Origin: Comamonadaceae bacterium UBA2334
GTDB lineage: Bacteria; Pseudomonadota; Gammaproteobacteria; Burkholderiales; Burkholderiaceae_C
Reading direction: 5' to 3'
Assembly: GCA_002344885.1 (NCBI GenBank)
Contig: DDUQ01000016.1
Location: forward strand, 1 to 48,138
DNA length: 48,138 bases
The notes under the pieces are model-generated. The model made no database searches. It worked only from the letters and a program-made list of their open reading frames with translations, and was not told the origin of the DNA. Shown piece after piece: positions 1 to 6,711 of this stretch (the stretch's first letter is position 1; each line of letters begins with the position of its first letter). Made by a program: the position numbers and the translations under genes.

Positions 1-174
1 GCTGAGGCGGTCGGCGGCAATCTGCAGGCCCTGTTCCTTCTCGGTCGCCAGCGGATTGTAGAAGCCGATGCGCTCGATGAAACGACCGTCGCGACGGTCG
101 CGCTTGTCGGCAACGACGATGTTGTAGAAAGGACGGGCCTTGGCACCGCCACGGGACAGTCGGATGACAACCAT
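1..174 (-). CDS. rpsP: 30S ribosomal protein S16 (partial, N-terminal 58 residues)
   Basis: Reading leftward from the ATG whose complement lies at 172-174 gives MVVIRLSRGGAKARPFYNIV and then a run containing RDGRFIERIGFYNPLA. This is the conserved N-terminus of ribosomal protein S16, a small-subunit assembly protein. The window edge removes the C-terminal part (the family is about 80-90 residues). In this group rpsP usually begins an rpsP-rimM-trmD-rplS operon, which would continue outside the window; that is family knowledge and not seen here. A TATAAT hexamer lies about 120 bases upstream on the same strand. Confidence 0.95.
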   Translation of the reverse strand, partial: MVVIRLSRGGAKARPFYNIVVADKRDRRDGRFIERIGFYNPLATEKEQGLQIAADRLS

Positions 175-256
175 GATGAATCTTTCGTGTAAAAACGCTC
201 ACCGTAGATACGCAGTGAAACGCCACAGGGACATTCGCCATCGTTTGAGACACCGA

Positions 257-299
257 CTGACCACCCGGTCAGCGAAACGCGGCAAAGCCTTTGATTATA
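257..299 (-). promoter_or_regulatory. Candidate rpsP promoter -10 and leader hairpin
   Basis: On the minus strand a perfect TATAAT lies at 299-294. I see no convincing -35 at the usual distance. Downstream of it, in what would be the rpsP leader, CTGACC-GGGT-GGTCAG (272-257) can form a six-pair stem with a four-base loop. Whether the hairpin regulates rpsP or is chance is unknown. Confidence 0.4.
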
Positions 300-384
300 G
301 CGACCTCCACGCTGCTTTTATGCCACATGTGCCCAGCCAAGCCGTGCGACGATAGCGGCCTGTCGCACACTTTCAGCTCCACAC

Positions 385-930
385 ATGACATCATCCGTAC
401 AGGCCACCGTTCGACCCAGCGTGGATGCCGACATGACCGCCGTCACGCGCATCTACGCACACCACGTATTGAACGGCACGGGGACGTTCGAGACCAGTCC
501 GCCGTCGGAATCCGACATGCGTGCCAGGCGCGCCGATGTGCTCGGCAAAAACCTGCCCTGGCTGGTCATTGAAATCAACGGCTACGTGGTCGGGTTCGCG
601 TATGCCAACTGGTTCAAGCCCCGCCCCGCATACCGGTTTTCAGTCGAGGACTCCGTCTACATCGCGCACGATGCCGCTGGCAAAGGCCTGGGCAAACAGC
701 TGCTGACCGAATTGCTGGCCCAACTCGAGCGCCGAGGCGTGCGCAAGGTCATGGCGGTGGTGGGCGACTCGGCCAATGCGGGTTCCATCCAACTGCACAA
801 AGCCCTGGGGTTCCAGCAGGCAGGCGTCATCGAGTCGTGCGGCTGGAAATTCGGACGCTGGCTCGACATCGTGCTGATGCAAAAAGCCTTGGGCGAAGGT
901 GACAGCACACCGCCCGACAGCACCCACTGA
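385..930 (+). CDS. GNAT-family N-acetyltransferase (phosphinothricin/MnaT-like)
   Basis: This 181-residue protein is a single GNAT domain. The acetyl-CoA pyrophosphate-binding motif GKGLGK is at residues 99-104, preceded by the EDSVYI strand (88-93). The C-terminal part (NAGSIQLHKALGF, 131-143) is typical of the phosphinothricin acetyltransferase/YncA branch, which acetylates amino acid analogues such as methionine sulfone or phosphinothricin. The acceptor cannot be read from sequence. It starts with ATG, which is in keeping with the short family N-terminus, and stops just before a convergent carrier gene. It is divergent from rpsP and stands alone. Confidence 0.85.
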   Translation: MTSSVQATVRPSVDADMTAVTRIYAHHVLNGTGTFETSPPSESDMRARRADVLGKNLPWLVIEINGYVVGFAYANWFKPRPAYRFSVEDSVYIAHDAAGKGLGKQLLTELLAQLERRGVRKVMAVVGDSANAGSIQLHKALGFQQAGVIESCGWKFGRWLDIVLMQKALGEGDSTPPDSTH

Positions 931-933
931 TCA

Positions 934-1875
934 TCAGGCCAGCCACAGCATCCAGCCGCTGAGCGTGAACAACGCCATCAGCGTGGACAGCCCAATGCTC
1001 GCCGTCGTCCACTCGTGAGCGACCCCGTACCGTTGCGAGAACAGAAACACATTGGCCCCGATGGGCAGGCCGGCGGCCACCACCATGACCGTCAAGGCCA
1101 GCCCCGAGATGCCGAACGCCCAGCCGGACAGGCCCACCAAAACCGGCAGCAACAGGTTCTTACACGCGCTGATGCCCACGGCAGACCGCCAGTGCGTGCC
1201 CACGGGTGACCGCGCCAGCGTCACACCGACCAGCACCAGGGCAACCGGGCCGAAGGCACCGCCCAGCAGTGCCAGCGGCCGATCGACCACAGCGGGCATT
1301 TGCCAGCCCGTCTGGGCAAACAGCAGCCCACACAGAATGGGCAATGGAATGGGGTGCAAGAGCGAACCAGCCAGCGCACGCCCCGCCGTGCGCCACAGGC
1401 CGGATGCTTTGTCCGGTGCCGAGCGCGCCACGGACAGCTCGAGCACGACGGTCGCCACCGTCAGCAGGACGAGCGCATGCACCGACACCAGCGTCAGCAA
1501 GGTCACCAGACCCGCCTGACCGTAGGCCAGGCCCACCAGCGTGATGCCGATCATCACCATGTTGGAGAACACGCCGGCCAAGGCCATCACCACGCCACGC
1601 GGGTTGAAGCCGAAGATGCCGATCAGCCCCGCCAGAAAGGCAAGCGCCGCGACAAAATAGGCCGCGATGGGTCGAAGGTCGAGCTGCTCCACGTGCACCT
1701 GACTCATGGTGCGAAACAGCAAGGCAGGAATGAGCAGCATGAAGGCGAGGTTGGACAGGTCTTTGACCGCTTCCGCTCGAATCCAACTCGCACGCCCTGC
1801 CACCACACCCGCACCGATCAGCAGAAACACCGGTGCGAGCGAGGACCACACCGGCGCTGCGGAAGCCAGGTTCAT
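934..1875 (-). CDS. AEC-family (auxin efflux carrier type) transporter
   Basis: This 313-residue protein is almost entirely hydrophobic, with about ten predicted membrane segments in two halves. The N-terminal FLLIGAGVVAGRASWI and the motif AFMLLIPALLFRTMS (near residue 45) match the AEC family, whose bacterial members are thought to export organic acids or amino acids. The ATG starts one base after the stop codon of the DUF3299 gene, so it is probably co-transcribed with it and with the upstream zur-like gene. A zinc-related role would be guilt by association only; nothing in the protein itself suggests metal binding. Confidence 0.85.
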   Translation of the reverse strand: MNLASAAPVWSSLAPVFLLIGAGVVAGRASWIRAEAVKDLSNLAFMLLIPALLFRTMSQVHVEQLDLRPIAAYFVAALAFLAGLIGIFGFNPRGVVMALAGVFSNMVMIGITLVGLAYGQAGLVTLLTLVSVHALVLLTVATVVLELSVARSAPDKASGLWRTAGRALAGSLLHPIPLPILCGLLFAQTGWQMPAVVDRPLALLGGAFGPVALVLVGVTLARSPVGTHWRSAVGISACKNLLLPVLVGLSGWAFGISGLALTVMVVAAGLPIGANVFLFSQRYGVAHEWTTASIGLSTLMALFTLSGWMLWLA

Positions 1876-1876
1876 G

Positions 1877-2515
1877 TCACTTGACGGGCGTTGCAGCCGT
1901 CATGCGGTAGAAAATACCCATCGGGTCTGCCTCGAGCACCTGCAAGCGCCCCTCGACCACCACCGGCTCCATCCCGTATTTGACTGGCGTGCGGGTGCGG
2001 ACTTCCAACATGCTTTCTGGCCCGCCAGGTGTGCAGAACGAACAGGTCAGCGGCACCGATGTGACCAGAAAATGCGTCTGCTTCTCGCCGGGTGCCAGAG
2101 GCATCATGAAGCCCTGGACACGCACCACCGTGCCGTTCAGGGCGCGAACCGGATCCGGGAACTCGGGCAGCGGCCGCCCGCCCCGGGTTTTCATCTTGAC
2201 ATCCGTCAGCATCGACCACGGCACCACATCTGACCGCACGGGCAACGGGGCAAAAGGGCTGTTGGGGCTGTGCTGCCCCGCGCCCTGCCCTGCAGGTGCC
2301 ACCGCACCGGGCGGCAACTGACCGTCCCTGCCCGGTGCGGCTGGCGCAGTCCCGAGCGGCGAGGTCAGCACCGGCAAACCGGACTGGGCCTGCGCGCTTT
2401 GGGCCGCAATGCTGGCAACCGCCGCCATCAATGTCACGGTTGCGGCAAATGACTTGGGGGCGCAAACGGTGCAGCCCCATCGGAGCCACCGCAACGCGGT
2501 CTGATCAATGGACAT
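1877..2515 (-). CDS. DUF3299 exported protein of a zinc-homeostasis locus
   Basis: The 212-residue product has an N-terminal hydrophobic segment (about residues 22-42, ending in AQAQ). A Pro/Gly/Ala-rich linker follows, then a C-terminal DUF3299-like domain with GFMMPLAPGEKQTHF and the pair of Cys in LTCSFCTPGGP, followed by a typical VVVEGRLQVL strand. DUF3299 proteins occur next to zinc-regulated ABC systems (as I recall, PA4066 of Pseudomonas aeruginosa and the Vibrio zrg cluster). Here the gene overlaps the end of the small Cys/His gene by 11 bases and sits downstream of a Zur-like regulator. The Cys pair may bind metal, but that is inference. Confidence 0.8.
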   Translation of the reverse strand: MSIDQTALRWLRWGCTVCAPKSFAATVTLMAAVASIAAQSAQAQSGLPVLTSPLGTAPAAPGRDGQLPPGAVAPAGQGAGQHSPNSPFAPLPVRSDVVPWSMLTDVKMKTRGGRPLPEFPDPVRALNGTVVRVQGFMMPLAPGEKQTHFLVTSVPLTCSFCTPGGPESMLEVRTRTPVKYGMEPVVVEGRLQVLEADPMGIFYRMTAATPVK

Positions 2516-2747
2516 GCTTCATGCCGCACATCTTGCCAATGCCCAGGCCCTTGCAAGCGGTCTGCAACTCGGCCATGCAGACCTTTTCACCGCGCTTGGC
2601 TTCGAGACACTTGGCAGCCGCTTCATGTGCAGCCGCCATGGCCCGGTGACGCGCAATGTCTTCGGCCAGTTCTTTTTCGCTGTGCCCTTGGGCCAGCGCA
2701 CCCGCACTGGCCAACACCATCATCCATCCGCACAACCAAATTTTCAT
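2505..2747 (-). CDS. Small exported Cys/His protein (80 aa), function unknown
   Basis: The ATG at 2747 is preceded by AGGAGA at a good distance, and the product is 80 residues. The first 19 residues look like a signal peptide (MKIWLCGWMMVLASAGALAQ, cleavage after ALA). The mature part is short and Ala/Lys/Glu-rich, with four Cys and several His, ending in CGMKHVH. Four Cys in about 55 mature residues suggest two disulfides or a metal site. It lies between the zur-like gene and the DUF3299 gene, overlapping the latter. I do not recognise a named family. A periplasmic metal-binding role is plausible from context only. Confidence 0.7.
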   Translation of the reverse strand: MKIWLCGWMMVLASAGALAQGHSEKELAEDIARHRAMAAAHEAAAKCLEAKRGEKVCMAELQTACKGLGIGKMCGMKHVH

Positions 2748-2817
2748 ACTGTTCTCCTGAATACACATTGATGAACCATCTGCATCAAAGCCGCACCGCC
2801 CGGTCAGCCCTGCGCGC

Positions 2818-3348
2818 TCACCCTGCCGCCTGTTTGCCGACCGAGGCGGGTTCGACGCAAACATTGCAGGTCCCGTGAATCGACAGATCCACCCGCTGGC
2901 CCTGGTGGCCCAGGCTGGCCAGCGTCTTGAGCAACTGATCGGCCACGGCCTGTGTGGGTGGGCTGGCATCGGTCAGCCGGAACTGCCGGTGACAGGCATC
3001 GCATTCGAACCGAGGAACCACGCCCGACGCATCGCGCTCGGCATCTACTGAACCGGACGCCGCCAGCGCAAACCGCCAGGCGCGGGTCACCTCATCGACG
3101 TGGCGTGCCAGCAAGCCGACGCTGGCCAGCCTGTCCAGCAGACGGTACAGCGTCACGCGGTTGACCTCCACGCCTTGCTGCTGCAAAACAGCCTCGACTT
3201 CCGCGTGTGTGGGCAACCATGACGGGTGCGCCACAAACAGACGCAACACCGCGCGCGTGGCCACCGTCCGGCGCAGCCCGGCCGCTGACAACCAGCCATC
3301 CAGGACCTCATCGGAAACCGGCACCGTCATATCTGCCAACTGAGCCAT
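2818..3348 (-). CDS. zur: Fur-family transcriptional regulator, probably Zur
   Basis: This 176-residue protein has a winged helix (VNRVTLYRLLDRLASVGLL, residues 62-80) and the Fur-family C-terminal dimerisation part. Two CxxC pairs, C116-C119 (FECDACHRQF) and C161-C164 (HGTCNVC), form the structural zinc site of Fur/Zur proteins. Position decides the Zur call: it is divergent from a znuCBA-type operon and heads an arm carrying a DUF3299 gene. Zinc-loaded Zur represses uptake genes. Two matched inverted repeats in its upstream region are the obvious operators and imply autoregulation. A Fur or Mur specificity is less likely given the neighbours. Confidence 0.85.
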   Translation of the reverse strand: MAQLADMTVPVSDEVLDGWLSAAGLRRTVATRAVLRLFVAHPSWLPTHAEVEAVLQQQGVEVNRVTLYRLLDRLASVGLLARHVDEVTRAWRFALAASGSVDAERDASGVVPRFECDACHRQFRLTDASPPTQAVADQLLKTLASLGHQGQRVDLSIHGTCNVCVEPASVGKQAAG

Positions 3349-3393
3349 GGGTGTGAGCTTGAGCGAAAGAAAAAACTGTCAACACAAAAAAAC

Positions 3394-3438
3394 GCAACAT
3401 TGTTGCAATATGATCGACAAGTCCGCAACCTGGTTGCG
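3394..3438. promoter_or_regulatory. Two Zur-like operators, GCAAC-N3-GTTGC twice
   Basis: Two inverted repeats of identical design lie between zur and the znu arm: GCAACATTGTTGC (3394-3406) and GCAACCTGGTTGC (3425-3437, extended by one pair on each side). Both have five-base arms and a three-base centre, and both are followed by a similar AT-rich tail ending in ATG. Their centres are 31 bp apart, close to three helical turns, so two dimers would sit on one face of the DNA. A TATGAT at 3409-3414 may be a rightward -10 overlapped by the first site. Assignment to Zur is inference from the neighbouring gene. Confidence 0.65.
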
Positions 3439-3561
3439 TTATGCCTGCATCGACAGTGTACTGCTGCGGCCGCAACCTCCATTTCGCTCCAACCGCTTCG
3501 CGCCAGCACTTCAGAGTTTCTGTATGCCCCCCTTGTGCATACCCCACCGTTACTGAGCCTC

Positions 3562-3747
3562 ATGCAAACGCCCCGCCCTTCCCACACGGTGCCCGCCGAC
3601 ACGGGGGCCAGCGAACACCCCCACACAGAGACCGGGCACCTTGCCAGCCTGCTGCAGGCCTCGGCATGGCGACGGGTCGGGCTGGCGCTGGTTGTGGTCG
3701 CAACGCTGTGGCTGGCGCTGCTGGCCGTGATGTCATCGCATGGCTGA
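3562..3747 (+). CDS. Possible small single-span membrane protein (61 aa)
   Basis: The reading frame from the ATG at 3562 encodes a polar N-terminus rich in His, Thr and Pro, followed by one strong membrane segment (RVGLALVVVATLWLALLAVM) at the C-terminus. It overlaps the start of the ZnuC gene by eight bases, in keeping with translational coupling. I see no clear ribosome binding site, and the family is unknown to me. Several His residues in the soluble part fit the zinc setting but prove nothing. The gene could be a chance frame in the leader. Confidence 0.4.
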   Translation: MQTPRPSHTVPADTGASEHPHTETGHLASLLQASAWRRVGLALVVVATLWLALLAVMSSHG

Positions 3748-4678
3748 ACCCATGGCACCACCCGAACAGGTGAAACACGTGGCTGCGCCCGCCATCGGTT
3801 TGCACAACCTGACGCTCGGCTACGAACGCCACCCTGCCGTGCACCATGTGACCGCGCACCTGCCGCCTGGCAGCCTGATGGCCGTGCTCGGCCCCAACGG
3901 CGCGGGCAAAACAACCCTCATCAAAGCGCTGGCAGGCCTGCTGCAACCCCTGCAAGGCCATATCAGCGGGCTGGCGGGTCAACGGGTGGCTTACCTGCCC
4001 CAGCGCAACGAGATCGACCACTCCTTTCCCATCACCGTGGACGACATGGTGGCCATGGGGTTGTGGCACGAGGTGGGTGCGTTCGGGGGTTACAGCCCTG
4101 CACAGTTGCAACGTTGCACCAACGCTCTGAGCCGCGTGGGGTTGAACGGGTTCGGCAAGCGCACACTGGCCACCCTGTCAGGCGGGCAATTGCAACGTGC
4201 CTTGTTTGCCCGCCTGATGCTTCAGGACGCGCCCGTCGTGTTGCTGGACGAGCCTTTTGCCGGGGTTGACACCCGCACAACCCGCGACCTGCTGACCCTG
4301 ATGGCGCATTGGCAACAGGAAGGCCGCACCGTGCTGGCCGTGCTGCACGACCTCGAGCAGGCTCGCCAACACTTTCCCCACGCCATGCTGCTGGCACGCG
4401 AACTGGTCGCTTTCGGCGACACAGCGCACGTCCTGACCCAAACCCATCTGAGTAAGGCACGACGGCTGAACGAGGCCTTTGACGACGATGCACCCGACTG
4501 CCACGCAAACCTGCCGTCAACGGCCTCCGCCCACACGGCACACACGGCACACACGGCACACACGGCACACACGGCACACACGGCACACCCGCATCGCACG
4601 CCAGCCGCGCAGGCTCGCCCCCATCCCGAAACCCATTTGACCAGCCCGCGCCCCGGTGCGCAGGCGCATGGGCGATGA
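3740..4678 (+). CDS. znuC: Zinc ABC transporter ATP-binding protein, ZnuC-type, with a His-repeat tail
   Basis: This is the ATPase that drives periplasmic-binding-protein-dependent zinc import at the inner membrane. Walker A GPNGAGKT is at residues 51-58, the signature LSGGQ at 146-150 and Walker B VVLLDE at 166-171. The ABC domain ends near residue 245; family members are about 250 residues. Here a further 60 residues follow, including six perfect His-Thr-Ala triplets (265-282) and a Pro-rich end. The stop overlaps the permease start as ATGA. A manganese or iron specificity cannot be excluded from the ATPase alone, but the adjacent zur and His-rich binding protein favour zinc. Confidence 0.88.
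   Translation: MAEPMAPPEQVKHVAAPAIGLHNLTLGYERHPAVHHVTAHLPPGSLMAVLGPNGAGKTTLIKALAGLLQPLQGHISGLAGQRVAYLPQRNEIDHSFPITVDDMVAMGLWHEVGAFGGYSPAQLQRCTNALSRVGLNGFGKRTLATLSGGQLQRALFARLMLQDAPVVLLDEPFAGVDTRTTRDLLTLMAHWQQEGRTVLAVLHDLEQARQHFPHAMLLARELVAFGDTAHVLTQTHLSKARRLNEAFDDDAPDCHANLPSTASAHTAHTAHTAHTAHTAHTAHPHRTPAAQARPHPETHLTSPRPGAQAHGR
4532..4585 (+). repeat. Six tandem copies of the 9-mer CACACGGCA inside znuC
   Basis: The 9-mer CACACGGCA is repeated six times without a mismatch and in frame, giving His-Thr-Ala each time. A copy-number change would lengthen or shorten the tail by three residues without a frameshift. Its perfection at the DNA level points to recent slippage expansion. Confidence 0.95.
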
Positions 4679-5562
4679 CCGACTGGTTTGACCTGATGGG
4701 TGCCCTGGTGTGGGAGCCCTTTGCCACATTCGGCTTCATGCGGCGCGCGCTGGCGGGTTGCCTGGCTTTGTCCATCAGCGCTGCACCGATGGGCGTGTTC
4801 CTGATGTTGCGCCGCATGAGCCTGACCGGCGACGCCATGGCCCACGGCATCCTGCCCGGTGCCGCGCTGGGCTACCTGTTTGCCGGGTTGTCGCTGGGCG
4901 CGATGACTTTGGGCGGCATCGTGGCCGGCCTGGTGGTGGCCGTGGCTTCGGGGTTGGTGGCGCGACACACCATCTTGCGCGAGGATGCCAGCCTGGCCGC
5001 TTTCTACCTGCTGTCGCTGTCGGTGGGCGTGCTCCTCGTGTCCCTCAAAGGCAGCAATGTGGACCTGATGCATGTGCTGTTTGGCACCGTGCTGGCCCTG
5101 AACGACGATGCCGTGCTGCTGCTGGGCAGCACCGCCACGCTGACGCTGCTGGGTCTGGCCGTGCTGTATCGGCCGCTCGTGCTGGAATGCCTGGACCCGG
5201 GCTTTCTGCGTGCAGTCAGCCGCTGGAGCCCGGTGGCGCACCACGGCTTTCTGGTGTTGCTTGTGATCAACCTCGTGGCAGCGTTTCACGCCCTGGGTAC
5301 CCTCATGGCCGTCGGCCTGATGGTGCTGCCCGCCACCGCCGCCCGGTTCTGGGCACGGGACATCACCCGGTTGCTGCTGGTGGCCAGCTTCATCGGACTG
5401 AGCGGGGCAATTGCCGGTCTGCTGCTGAGCTACCACGCCGACCTGCCCACCGGACCTGTCATCGTGCTGTGCCTCGGCGTGGCCATGCTGATATCGATGG
5501 CCACGGGGCCGTTCGGGCTGATCCGCAGCCATTGGCCCAACCGCTCCCACCGCCAGGCATGA
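4675..5562 (+). CDS. znuB: Zinc ABC transporter permease, ZnuB-type
   Basis: The 295-residue protein is an ABC-3 family membrane subunit with about eight membrane segments. Family hallmarks are the early RRMSLTGDAMAHGILPGAALG (residues 43-63) and the later LGTLMAVGLMVLPATAARFWA segment. It forms the inner-membrane channel with the ATPase encoded just before it; the ATGA overlap at 4675-4678 indicates coupled translation. The binding protein follows after a 56-base gap. Length and hydrophobic pattern are normal for ZnuB. Confidence 0.9.
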   Translation: MTDWFDLMGALVWEPFATFGFMRRALAGCLALSISAAPMGVFLMLRRMSLTGDAMAHGILPGAALGYLFAGLSLGAMTLGGIVAGLVVAVASGLVARHTILREDASLAAFYLLSLSVGVLLVSLKGSNVDLMHVLFGTVLALNDDAVLLLGSTATLTLLGLAVLYRPLVLECLDPGFLRAVSRWSPVAHHGFLVLLVINLVAAFHALGTLMAVGLMVLPATAARFWARDITRLLLVASFIGLSGAIAGLLLSYHADLPTGPVIVLCLGVAMLISMATGPFGLIRSHWPNRSHRQA

Positions 5563-5580
5563 CCCGCACACCAGCCCTTT

Positions 5581-5602
5581 TTTCAACGCAATTTCAACGC
5601 AA
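5581..5602 (+). repeat. Two direct copies of TTTCAACGCAA between znuB and znuA
   Basis: The 11-mer TTTCAACGCAA occurs twice back to back just upstream of the znuA ribosome binding site. It may be slippage or a small regulatory or leader element; nothing decides between these. Confidence 0.7.
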
Positions 5603-5618
5603 CCCCACCGGAGAAGCC

Positions 5619-6602
5619 ATGTTCCCGCACTTGCCCCTGACCACATCCAAACCCACACGACTGCCCAGAGCCGCTTTCGCCACCGGCGTAATGGCCGCTT
5701 GCCTGGCCGCAACTGCACACGCACAGCCAGCCAGCGTTCACGCTGTGGCCAGCTTCAGCATTCTGGGCGACCTGGTCAGACAGGTGGGTGGCGACAGGGT
5801 CAAGGTAGACGTGCTGGTCGGGCCGGGGGCCGACGCCCATGTTTACCAGCCCACCCCCGCACAAGCGCGTCAGGTTACGGGGGCGCAGGTGCTGTTCTCG
5901 AACGGCCTGGGTTTCGAGGGGTGGATGACACGGCTCATGAAGTCGGCCGGCTACAAGGGCCAACATGTGGTGGTCACCGATGGCGCCGATGTGATCGGCT
6001 CGCCGGACAAGCACGCTGCGCACGGGAAAGCAGACCAAAAAGACCACAGCCATGCACACCATCACGGCGGCAAAGACCCGCATGCCTGGCAAAGCGTCCC
6101 CAACGCCATCATTTACGTCAAAAACATTGCCAAAGGGCTGTGCAGCGCAGATGCAGCAGGCTGTGACAGCTATCAAAAAAATGCGGCAACCTACACCGGT
6201 CAGTTGCAGGCACTGGACGCGGATATCCGATCTGCATGGGGCGCAATCGCACCGGGCGAGCGCAAAGTCATCACCGGGCACGATGCCTTCGGCTACTACG
6301 CCAAGGCCTATGGTGTGACCTTTTTGTCACCCCAGGGCATCAGCACCGAAAGCGAGGCCAGCGCCAAGGGCGTGGCCAGACTCGTCAAGCAGATCAAGGC
6401 TGAAAACGTCAGGGCCCTGTTCGTTGAAAACATATCCAACCCTCGCCTGATCGAGCAGATCGGACGCGAAACCGGCATCAAGCCCGCTGGCGAACTGTAC
6501 TCGGATGCGCTGTCGCCAACCGGTGGGCCTGCCGACACCTACCTCCGCATGATGCGCTACAACACCTCCATGCTGACACGGGCCGTCACCGGCATGAAGT
6601 AA
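5619..6602 (+). CDS. znuA: Zinc ABC transporter periplasmic binding protein, ZnuA-type
   Basis: The 327-residue product starts at an ATG with GGAGAA upstream; an open frame continues further 5' through znuB but is not coding there. A signal peptide ends near AHAQ (34-37). The cluster A-I metal-binding fold shows GADAHVYQPTP (first His ligand H74), a His/Asp/Lys-rich loop (residues 131-150) typical of zinc-specific members, DPHAW (H155), a GHDAF motif and the acidic SDALSP motif. It captures zinc in the periplasm and hands it to the permease. A repeat element of the TAGC-N18-AAGCGCT type follows six bases after the stop. Confidence 0.92.
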   Translation: MFPHLPLTTSKPTRLPRAAFATGVMAACLAATAHAQPASVHAVASFSILGDLVRQVGGDRVKVDVLVGPGADAHVYQPTPAQARQVTGAQVLFSNGLGFEGWMTRLMKSAGYKGQHVVVTDGADVIGSPDKHAAHGKADQKDHSHAHHHGGKDPHAWQSVPNAIIYVKNIAKGLCSADAAGCDSYQKNAATYTGQLQALDADIRSAWGAIAPGERKVITGHDAFGYYAKAYGVTFLSPQGISTESEASAKGVARLVKQIKAENVRALFVENISNPRLIEQIGRETGIKPAGELYSDALSPTGGPADTYLRMMRYNTSMLTRAVTGMK

Positions 6603-6604
6603 AC

Positions 6605-6650
6605 AGTAGCTACGAAGTCAGCATAGGTAAGCGCTAGACCGATTTTTAAA
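6605..6650 (+). repeat. TAGC-N18-AAGCGCT repeat element, copy 1
   Basis: TAGC at 6608-6611, then exactly 18 bases, then AAGCGCT at 6630-6636, followed by an AT-rich T-run. It has the same layout as five other copies in the window. It lies directly after the znuA stop codon and may help end the transcript. Confidence 0.75.
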
Positions 6651-6711
6651 TCAACATTTCTTCAAAATCAGCTCAGGCACAAGGGCATGCCATGACGGGT
6701 ATGCTGCGTCC

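Noticed and set aside
4107..4116. GCAACGTTGC in znuC as another Zur site
   Set aside because: It lacks the three-base centre shared by the two real sites and lies inside coding sequence.
4532..4585. CRISPR-like array
   Set aside because: Units are 9 bp and contiguous with no spacers; a coding tandem repeat.
4710..5618. In-frame extension of znuA 5' through znuB
   Set aside because: The translated part is low-complexity Arg/Gly/Ala and overlaps znuB; the signal peptide and GGAGAA fix the start at 5619.
4222..5724. A 500-codon open frame on the minus strand across znuC and znuB
   Set aside because: Gln/His/Arg-rich, no domain, and antisense to well-supported genes; a GC-rich shadow frame.
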